Shown: piece by piece, positions 1 to 9,506 of the stretch
How the letters are laid out: each line of letters starts with the position of its first letter
Numbering within the stretch: position 1 is the first letter of the stretch
From: Rariglobus sp041662485
Lineage (GTDB): Bacteria; Verrucomicrobiota; Verrucomicrobiia; Opitutales; Opitutaceae
NCBI GenBank assembly: GCA_041662485.1
Contig: JBAZSJ010000001.1
Coordinates: forward strand, 1 to 64,000
Length of the DNA stretch: 64,000 nt
Direction of reading: 5' to 3'
The notes under the pieces: model-generated
The model's input: only the letters and a program-made list of their open reading frames with translations
Database searches by the model: none
What the model was told of the DNA's origin: nothing
Position numbers and translations under genes: made by a program

Positions 1-107
1 ACAGGCTGCGCATATCCTCCCCCCGGCAGGGGCGCGCTGCGCTTCGCCGGGGGCTCCGCGCGCCCCTCCGGTTTTATCAGAACTCGGTTCACGTTGGGGC
101 TTACACA

Positions 108-208
108 AGCGGCTTTACGCCGCGATGGTTCGACCGTGGGAGCGTTTCGCGAGCAAGCGACAGTCCGCCACTTGCTCGCGATGATCGGAATCGCGGCGTA
201 AAGCCGCT
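108..208. repeat. REP-like paired inverted repeat, family A (copy 1)
   Basis: Two arms at 108-126 and 190-208 are reverse complements built on the palindrome GCGGCTTTACGCCGC. The interior also contains the inverted pair around 'gcgagcaagc' and 'ttgctcgcga'. The same arms recur at 39254-39344 and as a single arm at 60898-60923, always between genes. This copy lies downstream of the DUF5069 gene. It is probably a REP/MITE-like dispersed element; a role in mRNA 3'-end stabilisation is possible but not shown. Confidence 0.85.
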
Positions 209-250
209 CCTACATTTTCCGGAAACGCTCCGGTGCTTGCCCGAGGTTAT

Positions 251-712
251 TTACTCGATGCGGCCCTCGTCGAAGTCGATGAGGTCGGGCACGCTGATGA
301 TCTGTTCGGCACGGTCGGCGCAGCCCATGGCGGTGAGCGCCTCCTTCAAAAACTCGCGACCGGCGGGCGTCATGCCCTTCTGGACGAGTTCGCGGTTCCA
401 CTTGGCGGCGCGGACATCGGCGGGCAGGAGGGCTTTGAGCTTCGCCTCGATTTCCTCGGAGGAGGACGATTCGAAAACGATCTTCTCCACGGCGGCGGGA
501 TCGATGCCGAGGTGCATGGAGAGGAAGCGATCAAGTCCGCGCTTGTAGTTCTTCGCGTAGCTGGGGGGAAGCGCGCCGTGGGCCTTCACGTAGGCGCACT
601 TGGCAAGGAAGCGTGGAAAATAAAGGAGCCCTGTGGCCGGGTGCGGCAGGTAAGGCGACGGCAGGCAGGTGAGCACGTCGCCGGAAGAACCGGGAATGGG
701 CTTGGACAACAT
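251..712 (-). CDS. DUF5069 domain-containing protein
   Basis: A 153-residue soluble protein that matches my recollection of DUF5069, a small family common in Verrucomicrobiota and Planctomycetes with no known biochemical role. Family-like features are the N-terminal SPYLPHPATGLLYFPRFLAK segment, then YKRGLDRFLSMHLGI and the acidic C-terminus. An upstream in-frame ATG at 922 would add 70 residues rich in R, H and Q that look non-coding, so I chose the ATG at 712. There is no signal peptide or membrane segment. It stands alone: the next gene upstream on this strand ends at 947. Confidence 0.8.
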   Translation of the reverse strand: MLSKPIPGSSGDVLTCLPSPYLPHPATGLLYFPRFLAKCAYVKAHGALPPSYAKNYKRGLDRFLSMHLGIDPAAVEKIVFESSSSEEIEAKLKALLPADVRAAKWNRELVQKGMTPAGREFLKEALTAMGCADRAEQIISVPDLIDFDEGRIE

Positions 713-946
713 GGCCACCACTGCACCCGAGCGGCGACTTAAAGAAAACCTCTTTCTCGCCGCTTGCGGGCGCTTGTCATGGTGTTGTTCTTGCCTCACC
801 TGCGCATCAGCGCGCGTTTTTGTTAATTTTCCCATCCACTGCCGGATAATCCGGCACGAGTCATCATTGAGACCATGCCCGGCACCGTGAACGGGAATAA
901 AGGTTACGTCTGCACCAACCACGGCGATGCGATCATTTTTCAGGTT

Positions 947-3900
947 CTATTGCTCCGGTTTCGGTGCGGACTGACTCTCCTCGATTTTCTTGGATACGGC
1001 GGAGATAGTCCGCCGTTTATCCAGTTCTGCCTTCGGAATAAACCAGAAGCCGCGCATCCCTCCCCCAATGATGACCAGCCCTTGGTCGGTGGCGATCAGG
1101 CCTTTTACATTGGGCCTGGGATAGCGAAAAGTTTCGGCGTATTCCCCGGTCGCCCGCACTCTTTGGTCCATTTCATCAGACCATGCGAAGCGGATGCAAT
1201 GCACGGTGCAACCCTCGGCATTAATGCGAACGAGCCAAGCCTCTGAAGCCCCCAAAGACGAACTCAGGGAGGGCCACGCCAATATATCGAGTTCCCCATT
1301 GCGCCATACGGCCGCGCAGTCGGATACAAGCATATCCTCGAGCGCCTTAGGATATGGAAAACGCGCCTGGCCGGACTGGTCTAATTCCGGAGGAACGAGA
1401 AGGAGTTCATCCGTCTCGGCATCAAGCAGCTCAATGCGATTGGGGCGGTATGTGCTGTTCCGAGTCCCCGGGGATCTGCGCCGGATGAGCAGTCCCGGAC
1501 TGCTGGTGACCAGTATATTGCCTAAAAATTGTTCATTGAGATGTTTCAGCAAGGCTCCGGTGCCGCTATCGAAAAATGTCCAAGTCCTATTCTCATTGTT
1601 GGCGCCGATCATGACACCTCCATTCCGAGATGGAGATACGGAGAAGGGCGCTCCGGAAAGAACCGTATCAAGCGGATGCAGGGGGGGGCGGCGGCGTGAA
1701 GAGGCGACCAATTGGCAGGTGAGCCCCGGTGATATTCGATAAAGAGCATTCCCTTCCGTTTTTTTCACATATCCCGCCAGGGTGCGTTCGCCGGAAACGG
1801 CCCAGAGATCGCCTTGGGCCACACAGATCCGATAGCGCGCGACCGGCATATCAATTTTGCTCCACCGCTTTTCCCCCTCATCGAGAACCCAAACTCCTTC
1901 CTCAGCCGCGACGGCAAATAGGTTTCCCCAAGGAACAAGCTGATAGTCGTCGAAGACGACATGAGATCTGCCGTCCTTATAAGTTTCCTGGGGCCAATTG
2001 TCTGGAAAGCGAATGGCCGTGGCCCCGCTCTGCGGATCGATTGTCCAAAGGCCTCCATTTAGCCAATCAAGAACCCATAAGCGACCATTCCGCCAAACCG
2101 CCGATTCCGCAGCAAACCCGGCATGTCTATACTTGCGGGATTCATCATTCGTGTGTTCGGCGGCAATCCAAAGCGATTGGACCATCAGGGCGTCCTCCGT
2201 GTTGGTCACAGGACGAAGAACGGGGAATTTTTCCCAAATACGTGAGCGGGCGTAATCGATCATGGAAAACTCCTGCCGGGCGGTGGAAGGCTGAGCGCGT
2301 CGGGCGTCCAGGGCGGCGAGTATTTCCCGTCCCTGATCCTCACGACAGTTGATATTGCCATGCTCGAACAGCACCAAAATATACGAAAGTATGCTTGGCG
2401 AAACCGCTGATTCCGAGCGAATCAACGCGAGAAACATCCCGACCATCTTTTGCTGGGCGGAGACGAGGTCTCTCGAGCCGCTGATCACGCTCAGCGGTTT
2501 GATCAACTGGCAAAATATCGCGGCCCCACGCGGACCGGCCAGCGCATCGCTATGCTCGGAAACAAAATCGGCGATCCGCTCGGTGAGCTTGAGACGGATT
2601 TTTTTATCGGCGGTCGATTGCCAGCGCAGGGCGAGACCGTCAGCCTGACTCAATACGTCAGGAGAACGATTCAGCTCATCTATATACTCCCCCCAAGCCG
2701 CACGAGCGGATGCTTCATCGGGATTGGGCACACGCCATCCCCCCACTCCCATGGGGAAATCTTTATGAGAGGCCGTCCCGGCAAGAAGGGGAGGCCGCGG
2801 AATTGCTCCGTCACCATGTGCACCGAAGGAGAGTTCACCCCGGATCATTTCCGGCCATGAGGCCAAACCCGCATCGAAAGCGGGGTCCAAAACCATACGA
2901 TAAAAGGCTATGGCCTCGTCAGGCGTTTCATTCCAATAGCCGGCATAGTTGGCGAGGTTGATTAAGAGGATACGGCGCTGTTTTCCGGAGGAGCCGTTCC
3001 GAAGGAACTCCACATTGCATCGGATGGCCTCGCGGAGGGCCTTCATCTGATCCGCATTCGCCTTCGCCCAACCCACGTCACAAGCAGTGCGTAAAACCCT
3101 CAGTCCCGTATAAAGCGACTGACCACCCAATATCACCGGGGATTCGAGACTCCACCGTTCAGGAGGCGTCTCCGTTTTATAGGCATTCCAGTAGTCCCCT
3201 GCCAGCAACACCGCCTCGGTGGCCGCCGCAACCCGCACAGGCAGTTCCGACGGCGCAAACGCCTTCGCGTTATAATGCCCATCCCTCATCAGGATGGTCT
3301 GCAGGTCATCCGGATACGCACACATCGCCGCGGCTTGGACCCGCAGACTCTCGGCCGCCCGCCGCTGACCGACTCCCAACGCCAGCGCCGACTCCGTCGC
3401 CTGCCATCCCTCGCGCGGCAGTCCATGCGACAACATCCACCGCGCCTCCGCCAAAAACGCATCCGCTTCGGTTTCTTTTTTTGCTCCGACGGCCGCCGCT
3501 CCGCGGCCCGCCAGCACCCGCGTGGCAACTTCATCGGCCAAACTCTCTGCCGTCCCGCCCTCCGCCTGCACAATCGTTTCCACACCCGCCGCATCTCGGA
3601 TGCGCACGCGCGCCTGCAACTTTCCGCCCGCCACCGACACGCTTCCATCAACAATTTGGGCCGCGCTCCAAAACGCGCTTTCGGTCATGCTGATGGATTT
3701 CTCAAACACCAGATCCCCCATGCGCCATCGCTCCAGCACCACCGCGCCGCGCGCCTGCAACCGCGCCGTCAGCATCAGATTGATCGCCCGCTCCGTCACC
3801 CGGTTCTCCGCCGAGTCCGTCACGAACCTCAGCCCGGGCAGACTGATCCGCGGTCGCGCCGCGTCGGCGGTCGCCCCGAAAAACGGCTGCGTCCTCGCCA

Positions 3901-4291
3901 CGATCCAGCGCGCCGTTTCCTCCACCGGCATCTTCGGAAACTCCAGCGCCACCACCGTCGCTCCCGACGCGCAGTCCACAATCCGCACCGTGCCATGATC
4001 CGCCACTCGCTCCACGACCAGCGCCTCTTGCGCCCCGATCAAGCCACCGCTTCCTGCTCCCGTCAGCAACCGCTCCGCAACCGCCTTCGGCAGCTCCGCG
4101 CGCGACAACAGTTCCACTCCCGAAAACCCGGCGATCAACAGCGCCTCAAGATCGGGTTCATCCACCAGCAGCGCCACGCGGGTGGATTTTGCTACGAGAT
4201 TCTCCATGTTGACGCCTGAACCGGGTGCTCCCTGTGCAACAAGACCGTTAAGAACCAACAGGAAAATCAAACCTGAAAAGATGCGCATCAT
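947..4291 (-). CDS. large exported CsgG-like/propeller-like protein, tandem paralogue 2
   Basis: A 1,114-residue protein of no family I recognise. It has a signal peptide (about residues 1-22, ending VAQG) and an N-terminal part (about 35-270) resembling two degenerate CsgG-like units: a VALLVDEPDLEALL start, then the RISLPGLRFVTDSAENRVTE segment and LTARLQARGAVVLERWRM. A helical, TPR-like middle follows (about 280-720). The C-terminal part (about 730-1090) has repeated W-x-x-G and 'GLWVLD'-type strands suggesting a beta-propeller. It is the last gene of a six-gene ECF-sigma operon, 7 bp after its paralogue. It is probably periplasmic or outer-membrane associated. Confidence 0.7.
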   Translation of the reverse strand: MMRIFSGLIFLLVLNGLVAQGAPGSGVNMENLVAKSTRVALLVDEPDLEALLIAGFSGVELLSRAELPKAVAERLLTGAGSGGLIGAQEALVVERVADHGTVRIVDCASGATVVALEFPKMPVEETARWIVARTQPFFGATADAARPRISLPGLRFVTDSAENRVTERAINLMLTARLQARGAVVLERWRMGDLVFEKSISMTESAFWSAAQIVDGSVSVAGGKLQARVRIRDAAGVETIVQAEGGTAESLADEVATRVLAGRGAAAVGAKKETEADAFLAEARWMLSHGLPREGWQATESALALGVGQRRAAESLRVQAAAMCAYPDDLQTILMRDGHYNAKAFAPSELPVRVAAATEAVLLAGDYWNAYKTETPPERWSLESPVILGGQSLYTGLRVLRTACDVGWAKANADQMKALREAIRCNVEFLRNGSSGKQRRILLINLANYAGYWNETPDEAIAFYRMVLDPAFDAGLASWPEMIRGELSFGAHGDGAIPRPPLLAGTASHKDFPMGVGGWRVPNPDEASARAAWGEYIDELNRSPDVLSQADGLALRWQSTADKKIRLKLTERIADFVSEHSDALAGPRGAAIFCQLIKPLSVISGSRDLVSAQQKMVGMFLALIRSESAVSPSILSYILVLFEHGNINCREDQGREILAALDARRAQPSTARQEFSMIDYARSRIWEKFPVLRPVTNTEDALMVQSLWIAAEHTNDESRKYRHAGFAAESAVWRNGRLWVLDWLNGGLWTIDPQSGATAIRFPDNWPQETYKDGRSHVVFDDYQLVPWGNLFAVAAEEGVWVLDEGEKRWSKIDMPVARYRICVAQGDLWAVSGERTLAGYVKKTEGNALYRISPGLTCQLVASSRRRPPLHPLDTVLSGAPFSVSPSRNGGVMIGANNENRTWTFFDSGTGALLKHLNEQFLGNILVTSSPGLLIRRRSPGTRNSTYRPNRIELLDAETDELLLVPPELDQSGQARFPYPKALEDMLVSDCAAVWRNGELDILAWPSLSSSLGASEAWLVRINAEGCTVHCIRFAWSDEMDQRVRATGEYAETFRYPRPNVKGLIATDQGLVIIGGGMRGFWFIPKAELDKRRTISAVSKKIEESQSAPKPEQ

Positions 4292-4298
4292 GATGTCT

Positions 4299-7200
4299 TC
4301 AGTGAGCAGGGGATTTTAGAGTCTCGATTCCCGCGTCGTTCACCCCGCCTTTCCTCCATCTGTCGAGTTCTTCCTTCGGAACGAACCAGAAGCCGGCCAT
4401 TCCACGTCCCGTGATCACCAACCCTTGATCCGTGGCGATCAGCCCTTTTGCGTCGGGATGCGGATAACGAAACACCCTCGCTTCGTGACCGGCCGCACGC
4501 GCCCTTTGATCGCCATCGACAGGCCAGACGAAACGGAGCGGGTTCACCGCATACCCCTCCTCATCGATGCGAACAAGCCACGCTTCAGAAGCTCCCCAGG
4601 GCGAGCCGCGCGAAGACCACGCCAAAATATCCACGCCTTCCCTATTCCACGTCGCCGAAAAATAGCCCGCCGGCAGCTCCTCCAGTTCCTTCGGATAGGC
4701 AAATCGCGCCGGCCCGCTGCGGTCGAGCGATGGATGCGTGAGCAACAACTCGCCACCCGAAGCATCCAGGAGCTCGATGCGCACAAGACGGTTTCTATCT
4801 CCAGCTTGGTGCCTGTAGCGAATGATCAACTCCGGACTGCTCGCGACCTGCACATTGCCGATGAAGCGCTCATTGAGCCGCTCCGGCTGTGTCTCTCTCT
4901 CACTGTCGAGAAACGTCCAATTCTCTCCGTAAACACCGATCATCACCCCTTCCTTGCCCGAGGCGGACACCGAGAACGGCTCTCCCGCCAATGCCGTATC
5001 CAGCGGATGCACCGGCGGACGCCGACGCGAAGACGCGACCAATTCCGCGCCAAGCCCTGATGCTATCCGATAAAGCGCGTTCCCTTCGCTTTGTTTCACA
5101 TTTCCGGTTCGGATGGCCTCTCCGGAAACCGCCCAGAGATCCCCGTGAGCAACCCCAATCCGGTAACGTGCGGCGGGCAGATCGATTTTCGCCCACACCT
5201 TCCGACTCTCATCTAAAACCCACACACCGCGCTCCGCCGTAATTGCAAAACGCCTCCCCCAGCAGATCAGCTGAGATTCAAAATCCGTCTTCGGTCGGTT
5301 TTCCGCCGAATGCACGATCGTGCTGCCATCGCGCGGCTCGATTTGCCAAAGTCTCCCCCTAAATGGATCAAGAATCCACAGATACCCATCCTGCCAAACT
5401 GCGGCCTCCGCGCTAAATCCGATTTGCCCGAGAAGTCCGGAAGGCGTGTGTTCGGCCGCAATCCAGAGTGATTGAATCACTAGAGTGTTCGCTGCGGATT
5501 CCACCGGACGGAGAGAGGGAAATTTCTTCCAAACACTCGAATAAGCAGAGTCGATGCCGGACAGTTCCTCCGGAGACAGCGAGTGCCGTGCGCGCCGGGC
5601 ATCCAGCGCCGCGAGTAATTCACGTCCCTGCACTTCCTGGATGTTGACGTTCCCGCTCTCAAATAACGCCCACGTGTAGCCAAATATCTTCGGCGAGACG
5701 GCCGACTCGGCCCTGATTAGCGCGCCCCATGTATCGATCAGCTTTTTCTCAGCCACCGCAAAATCCGTCGACCGAGCCGCATGCCTCAGCGGCTCGGTGA
5801 ACTGGCAAAAAATTGCATAACCCTGCGGACCGGCCAACGCCTCGACGTTCTCCGACATGAAGTCGACCATCTGCACCGTGAGAGCGATCCGGGCACTTTT
5901 GTCGGCGGTCGATTGCCAACGCAGGGCCAGACTATCCGCGCGATTCAAAACATGCGGGGAACGGGCCAACTCGTCCAAGAAGGCGGACCAAGCCGCGCGG
6001 GCCGCAGCCCCATCACGGGCGATCACCCGCAAGGATCCGAAGCCGAAAGGAAAATCAGCCTTGGGCGCAGTTCCGGCCAGAAAAGGCGGATGCGGCATAT
6101 CGCTGTAGGCCAACTCCCCGCGAATCGCTTCCGGCCACGTTTTTAAACCCGCATCAAAATCCGGAGCCAGCACCCTGCGGTAAAAGTCCACGGCCTCGGC
6201 CGGCGATTCGCTCCAATAACCGGCGTAGTTGGTAAGATAGACCAAAAATGTAGTGCGCTGATTCCCCAAAGGACCGTCTTGCATGAGCGCCACGTTACGC
6301 CGGATGGCGTTACGAAGACCACGCACCGCATCCATATTGGCCTCCGCCCAGCCGAGCTCATGTGCTCCGCGCAGCACCCTCAAGCCGGTATACAGCGTGC
6401 GGATGCCCAGACTGTCCGGATATTCGATTACCCAGCGCTGCGGCGCTTTTTCTAGCGGATAAGCATTCCAGTAATCTCCCGCCAGCAACACCGCTTCGGT
6501 GGCTGCGGCAACTCTCACCGCTAGATTGTCCGCCCTAAATGCCTGCACACGGTAGCCGCCGTCCTGCCCGTATCCGCTGTTCTTCAAATCATCCGGATAC
6601 GCACACATAGCCGCCGCCTTGACCCGCAGCATTTCGGCCTCCCTTCGCTGACCAACTCCCAACGCAATCGCCGACTCCGTCGCCTGCCACGCCTCGCGCG
6701 GCAAGCCGTGCGTCAACATCCACTTCGCCTCAGCCAAAAACACATCCGCCTCCGTTTCCTTCTTGGAGACGACACCCGTCTTCCCCCGTCCCTCCAACAC
6801 CCGCTCCACAACCATCTCGGCCAAACTCCCCGCCGTCTCGCCCTCCGCCTGAACAATCGTTTCCGCACCCGCCGCATCGCGGATGCGCACGCGGGCGAGC
6901 AATCGCCCGTTCCCGGACGTCACGCTTCCATCGACTATTTGGGCTGCGCTCCAAAACGGACTATCGTGTCCGCCAAGAGACTTCTCGAACACCAGATCTC
7001 CCATGCGCCAGCGTTCCAGCACCATCGCGCCGCTCGCCTGAAACCGCGCCGTCAGCATGAGATTGATCGCGCGCTCCGTCACCCGGTTCTCCGCCGAGTC
7101 CGTCACGAACCTCAGCCCGGGCAGACTGATTCGCGGTCGCGCCGCGTCGGCCGCCGCACCAAGAAAGGGCGGCGTCCGCGCCACGATCCAACGCGCCGTT

Positions 7201-7679
7201 TCCTCCACCGGCATCTTTGGAAACTCCAGCGCCACCACCGTGGCTCCCGACGCGCAGTCCACAATCCGCACGGTGCCACGCTCCCCGCTGCGCTCCACCA
7301 CAAGCGCCGCTTGCGCCCCGATCAGGCCACCGCTCCCTCCTCCCGTCAGCAACCGCTCCGCCACCGCCTTCGGCAGCTCCGCGCGCCCCAGCGTTTCCAC
7401 GCCGGAAAACCCCGCGATCAACAGTGCTTCAAGATCGGGCTCATCTACCAGCAACGCCACCCTGGGGACCTCCCTCGCGATTTCCGAAACCTCTCCGACG
7501 GGTTTTCCTAATCCAGACGGATTGGTCGCGGCCTCTGTGGAAGCGGTTAGGCCCGCGACGAGCGTCAACCCAACGAATGCACGAAGGAGCCTGCCATGAA
7601 AACGAACCTCTGATCCGGCGCAACGCCCCGGAAGAAAACGGAAAAAGGAAGTGTTTCCGCCATTTTGCGACAAACTCAT
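4299..7679 (-). CDS. large exported CsgG-like/propeller-like protein, tandem paralogue 1
   Basis: A 1,126-residue paralogue of the following gene, collinear over almost the whole length. Similarity is highest in the first 320 residues, where several stretches of 20 or more residues are identical, and lower in the middle. The N-terminus has a basic region, then a hydrophobic segment ending in TASTEA (about 30-50), so it is probably exported with a long n-region. Architecture is CsgG-like units, helical repeats, then a propeller-like C-terminus. Its ATG (7677-7679) overlaps the stop of the upstream CsgG-like gene as ATGA, so translation is probably coupled. No catalytic motif was recognised. 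Confidence 0.7.
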   Translation of the reverse strand: MSLSQNGGNTSFFRFLPGRCAGSEVRFHGRLLRAFVGLTLVAGLTASTEAATNPSGLGKPVGEVSEIAREVPRVALLVDEPDLEALLIAGFSGVETLGRAELPKAVAERLLTGGGSGGLIGAQAALVVERSGERGTVRIVDCASGATVVALEFPKMPVEETARWIVARTPPFLGAAADAARPRISLPGLRFVTDSAENRVTERAINLMLTARFQASGAMVLERWRMGDLVFEKSLGGHDSPFWSAAQIVDGSVTSGNGRLLARVRIRDAAGAETIVQAEGETAGSLAEMVVERVLEGRGKTGVVSKKETEADVFLAEAKWMLTHGLPREAWQATESAIALGVGQRREAEMLRVKAAAMCAYPDDLKNSGYGQDGGYRVQAFRADNLAVRVAAATEAVLLAGDYWNAYPLEKAPQRWVIEYPDSLGIRTLYTGLRVLRGAHELGWAEANMDAVRGLRNAIRRNVALMQDGPLGNQRTTFLVYLTNYAGYWSESPAEAVDFYRRVLAPDFDAGLKTWPEAIRGELAYSDMPHPPFLAGTAPKADFPFGFGSLRVIARDGAAARAAWSAFLDELARSPHVLNRADSLALRWQSTADKSARIALTVQMVDFMSENVEALAGPQGYAIFCQFTEPLRHAARSTDFAVAEKKLIDTWGALIRAESAVSPKIFGYTWALFESGNVNIQEVQGRELLAALDARRARHSLSPEELSGIDSAYSSVWKKFPSLRPVESAANTLVIQSLWIAAEHTPSGLLGQIGFSAEAAVWQDGYLWILDPFRGRLWQIEPRDGSTIVHSAENRPKTDFESQLICWGRRFAITAERGVWVLDESRKVWAKIDLPAARYRIGVAHGDLWAVSGEAIRTGNVKQSEGNALYRIASGLGAELVASSRRRPPVHPLDTALAGEPFSVSASGKEGVMIGVYGENWTFLDSERETQPERLNERFIGNVQVASSPELIIRYRHQAGDRNRLVRIELLDASGGELLLTHPSLDRSGPARFAYPKELEELPAGYFSATWNREGVDILAWSSRGSPWGASEAWLVRIDEEGYAVNPLRFVWPVDGDQRARAAGHEARVFRYPHPDAKGLIATDQGLVITGRGMAGFWFVPKEELDRWRKGGVNDAGIETLKSPAH

Positions 7680-8641
7680 TGCACAAGTTTCGGCACGATG
7701 CGGTCGAGGAGCTTCAGGGCGGCGTTTTCCAACGCCTTTTTCGCCGCGATATGCTCGGCGATGTCGATGGCCACGTCCATTTGGCGGTCAACGCAGATGA
7801 GTTTCTTGGCCGCTGGCTGCTTCACGGAGATCTCCACCCGCGAACGACACGACACTAGATTTCCACGGCGCATGCCGAGTTCGCTGAACGCCTCGCCGGA
7901 AATCACCAACGCATCCTCGTGGGCCGCCACTTCATCCGCCGTGAGCACGGTGAATCCAATTTCCTTCAGAACGACCATCATCTCCGTCTGCACCGCCGGA
8001 TCGATCACGGCGCGAGCCAGATGCTGCTCCGCAACAGAAACATAAACCGGAGGCAGCGTCTTGCCGGCCACCATCTTCTTGAGGCGTTCGATGCGCGCGC
8101 CGGGGGCTTCAACTTTGGCCACCAGGTTGGCGGCTTGTTTTTTCGTGAGCTCGGCGATTTTTCCGGCGAGCACCTCGGTCGCCGGATTGATCGAGTCAAA
8201 GTCCTTGGCGGTCGTCAGCTCACCAAAAACACGGCCGGTCTCCGTGCTCATGATTTTCGCGACGAGGTAAACTTTGCCGCCGGATTCGAAGGCGCGGCCG
8301 GTGACCAGTATCTTCGCGCCCACAAGTGCGCCAACCTTGGCCGCCGTCTCGGCGCTGACCGAACCAGAGAGACCGGCCTCCTGCTCGCCGAGGATCTTGT
8401 CGATCTCCTGACGCTCGACGAGAAACACGTCGGGCGAAACCGAGAGGTGGGCGTTCAGGAGCGTAGCGACTTCAGCGCCCTTTTTTTCGAGCGAACGATC
8501 CGTGGTTTGAAAATCGAAGACGGCCATCGGCAGAGGCGTGGCGGCTTCTGCGGTAGTTTGCGCCCGGGCGGCGGACAAGGCGCACCCCGCATAGGCAAGG
8601 CCTAGCGTGAACAGGATTCGGAGGGCGAGTGTGGTTCTCAT
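7676..8641 (-). CDS. CsgG-like exported protein
   Basis: A 321-residue protein with a signal peptide (MRTTLALRILFTLGLAYAGC..., cleavage near ARAQ) and a CsgG-type domain: MAVFDFQ strand, LLNAHLSVSPDVFLVERQEI, then LVGAKILVTGRAFESGGKVY. CsgG itself forms an outer-membrane secretion channel for curli, but many CsgG-like proteins simply share the fold and work in the periplasm; no curli subunit genes occur here. The cysteine near residue 20 could be a lipobox, though the context (LAYAGC) is only partly canonical. I chose the ATG at 8641, 7 bp after the previous gene, because the upstream 45 residues are low-quality. It sits in the ECF operon and shares its fold type with the two large paralogues. 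Confidence 0.75.
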   Translation of the reverse strand: MRTTLALRILFTLGLAYAGCALSAARAQTTAEAATPLPMAVFDFQTTDRSLEKKGAEVATLLNAHLSVSPDVFLVERQEIDKILGEQEAGLSGSVSAETAAKVGALVGAKILVTGRAFESGGKVYLVAKIMSTETGRVFGELTTAKDFDSINPATEVLAGKIAELTKKQAANLVAKVEAPGARIERLKKMVAGKTLPPVYVSVAEQHLARAVIDPAVQTEMMVVLKEIGFTVLTADEVAAHEDALVISGEAFSELGMRRGNLVSCRSRVEISVKQPAAKKLICVDRQMDVAIDIAEHIAAKKALENAALKLLDRIVPKLVQ

Positions 8642-8648
8642 GATGATT

Positions 8649-9506
8649 CTAAGGATTCGCGATGGTCGCGGGATTGAGCTGCTGTTCGATAAGTTGGAAA
8701 AAAAGATTTTGGCTGCGTGGATCGCCTTCGAGGGCCGAAAGCGCGGGCAGCGTAACTTTGGTGACCGCACCGGCACCCAGCGGTGTCACATACACGCCAG
8801 GAAAAGAGACCGGATCGTCAACGAACACCAACAGGCGTCCACCCTCGGCGGTGAAGCGGCTTTTGCCCTCCTCCCATGCACGGACTGAAGCAAAGCCGAC
8901 GGCGAGCGTGTCGTTTTCAAGCCGTTCAGGCAGGTCTTTTCCCAGATCGGAAAACTTGATTTCTCGAGCCTTCAAAAATTCACGCAGCCCCGTGTCGCGG
9001 CCAAAGACCAGCAACTGCGGACCCTCTTTCTTCAAGTGCCGGGCCAAGGGAGCCCAATCCAGCGGCGGATAAACGACCACCCTCGCCTGCCCCAGCGATG
9101 GCGACGTCTCGCCCTTCAGGGAGAACCCCACAAGCACCAGGGTCTTTCGCGTCAGCTTCGGAATCGCGATGCGCACCGAGGTGATGCCGTGTTCATCGGG
9201 AGATGCCCCCACAAGCAGTTTTTCGAGAGGCGTAACGTCGACCAACGGTAACGTCAGTCCGCCGGCGACTTGCCGCATCGCTACCACGATCTTGGACCGA
9301 TCCACGGACGCTGGCAGCAATACCTCGACCGTCAGTTCGCCTTCACTCATGGCCGACAAATAAGGCGTCTGATCTCGCCCAGCCGATGCCCCCAACACGA
9401 CGACCTTGCCAGCGTGATCCGTCGTGTTCGTCTGCGCCGAAAGCACCGCGGAGCCAATGAGCGTCAACGCCATCATGCCCCACGCCGAAATGGTCGTCGT
9501 TTTCAT
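8649..9506 (-). CDS. exported protein of unknown family in the ECF operon
   Basis: A 285-residue protein with a clear signal peptide (MKTTTISAWGMMALTLIGSA, cleavage near LSAQT). The mature part alternates short beta-strand-like and helical segments (VVVLGAS, LTVEVLLP, LLVFGRDTGLREFL, RLLVFVDD) and ends with helix FFQLIEQQLNP. I do not recognise the family and see no catalytic motif. Its ATG overlaps the stop of the upstream anti-sigma-like gene (ATGA at 9503-9506), which indicates translational coupling and a shared role, probably periplasmic. Confidence 0.7.
   Translation of the reverse strand: MKTTTISAWGMMALTLIGSAVLSAQTNTTDHAGKVVVLGASAGRDQTPYLSAMSEGELTVEVLLPASVDRSKIVVAMRQVAGGLTLPLVDVTPLEKLLVGASPDEHGITSVRIAIPKLTRKTLVLVGFSLKGETSPSLGQARVVVYPPLDWAPLARHLKKEGPQLLVFGRDTGLREFLKAREIKFSDLGKDLPERLENDTLAVGFASVRAWEEGKSRFTAEGGRLLVFVDDPVSFPGVYVTPLGAGAVTKVTLPALSALEGDPRSQNLFFQLIEQQLNPATIANP

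Noticed and set aside
233..742. Plus-strand open frames over the DUF5069 gene
   Set aside because: Antisense shadow frames; the minus-strand frame encodes the recognised domain.
840..862. TGCCGGAT-ATCCGGCA hairpin as a terminator of the 947-4291 gene
   Set aside because: The stem is short and no T-run follows on the minus strand.
7676..8641. Curli secretion locus because of the CsgG-like protein
   Set aside because: No csgA/B-like repeats, csgE or csgF are present; CsgG-like folds are common outside curli systems.
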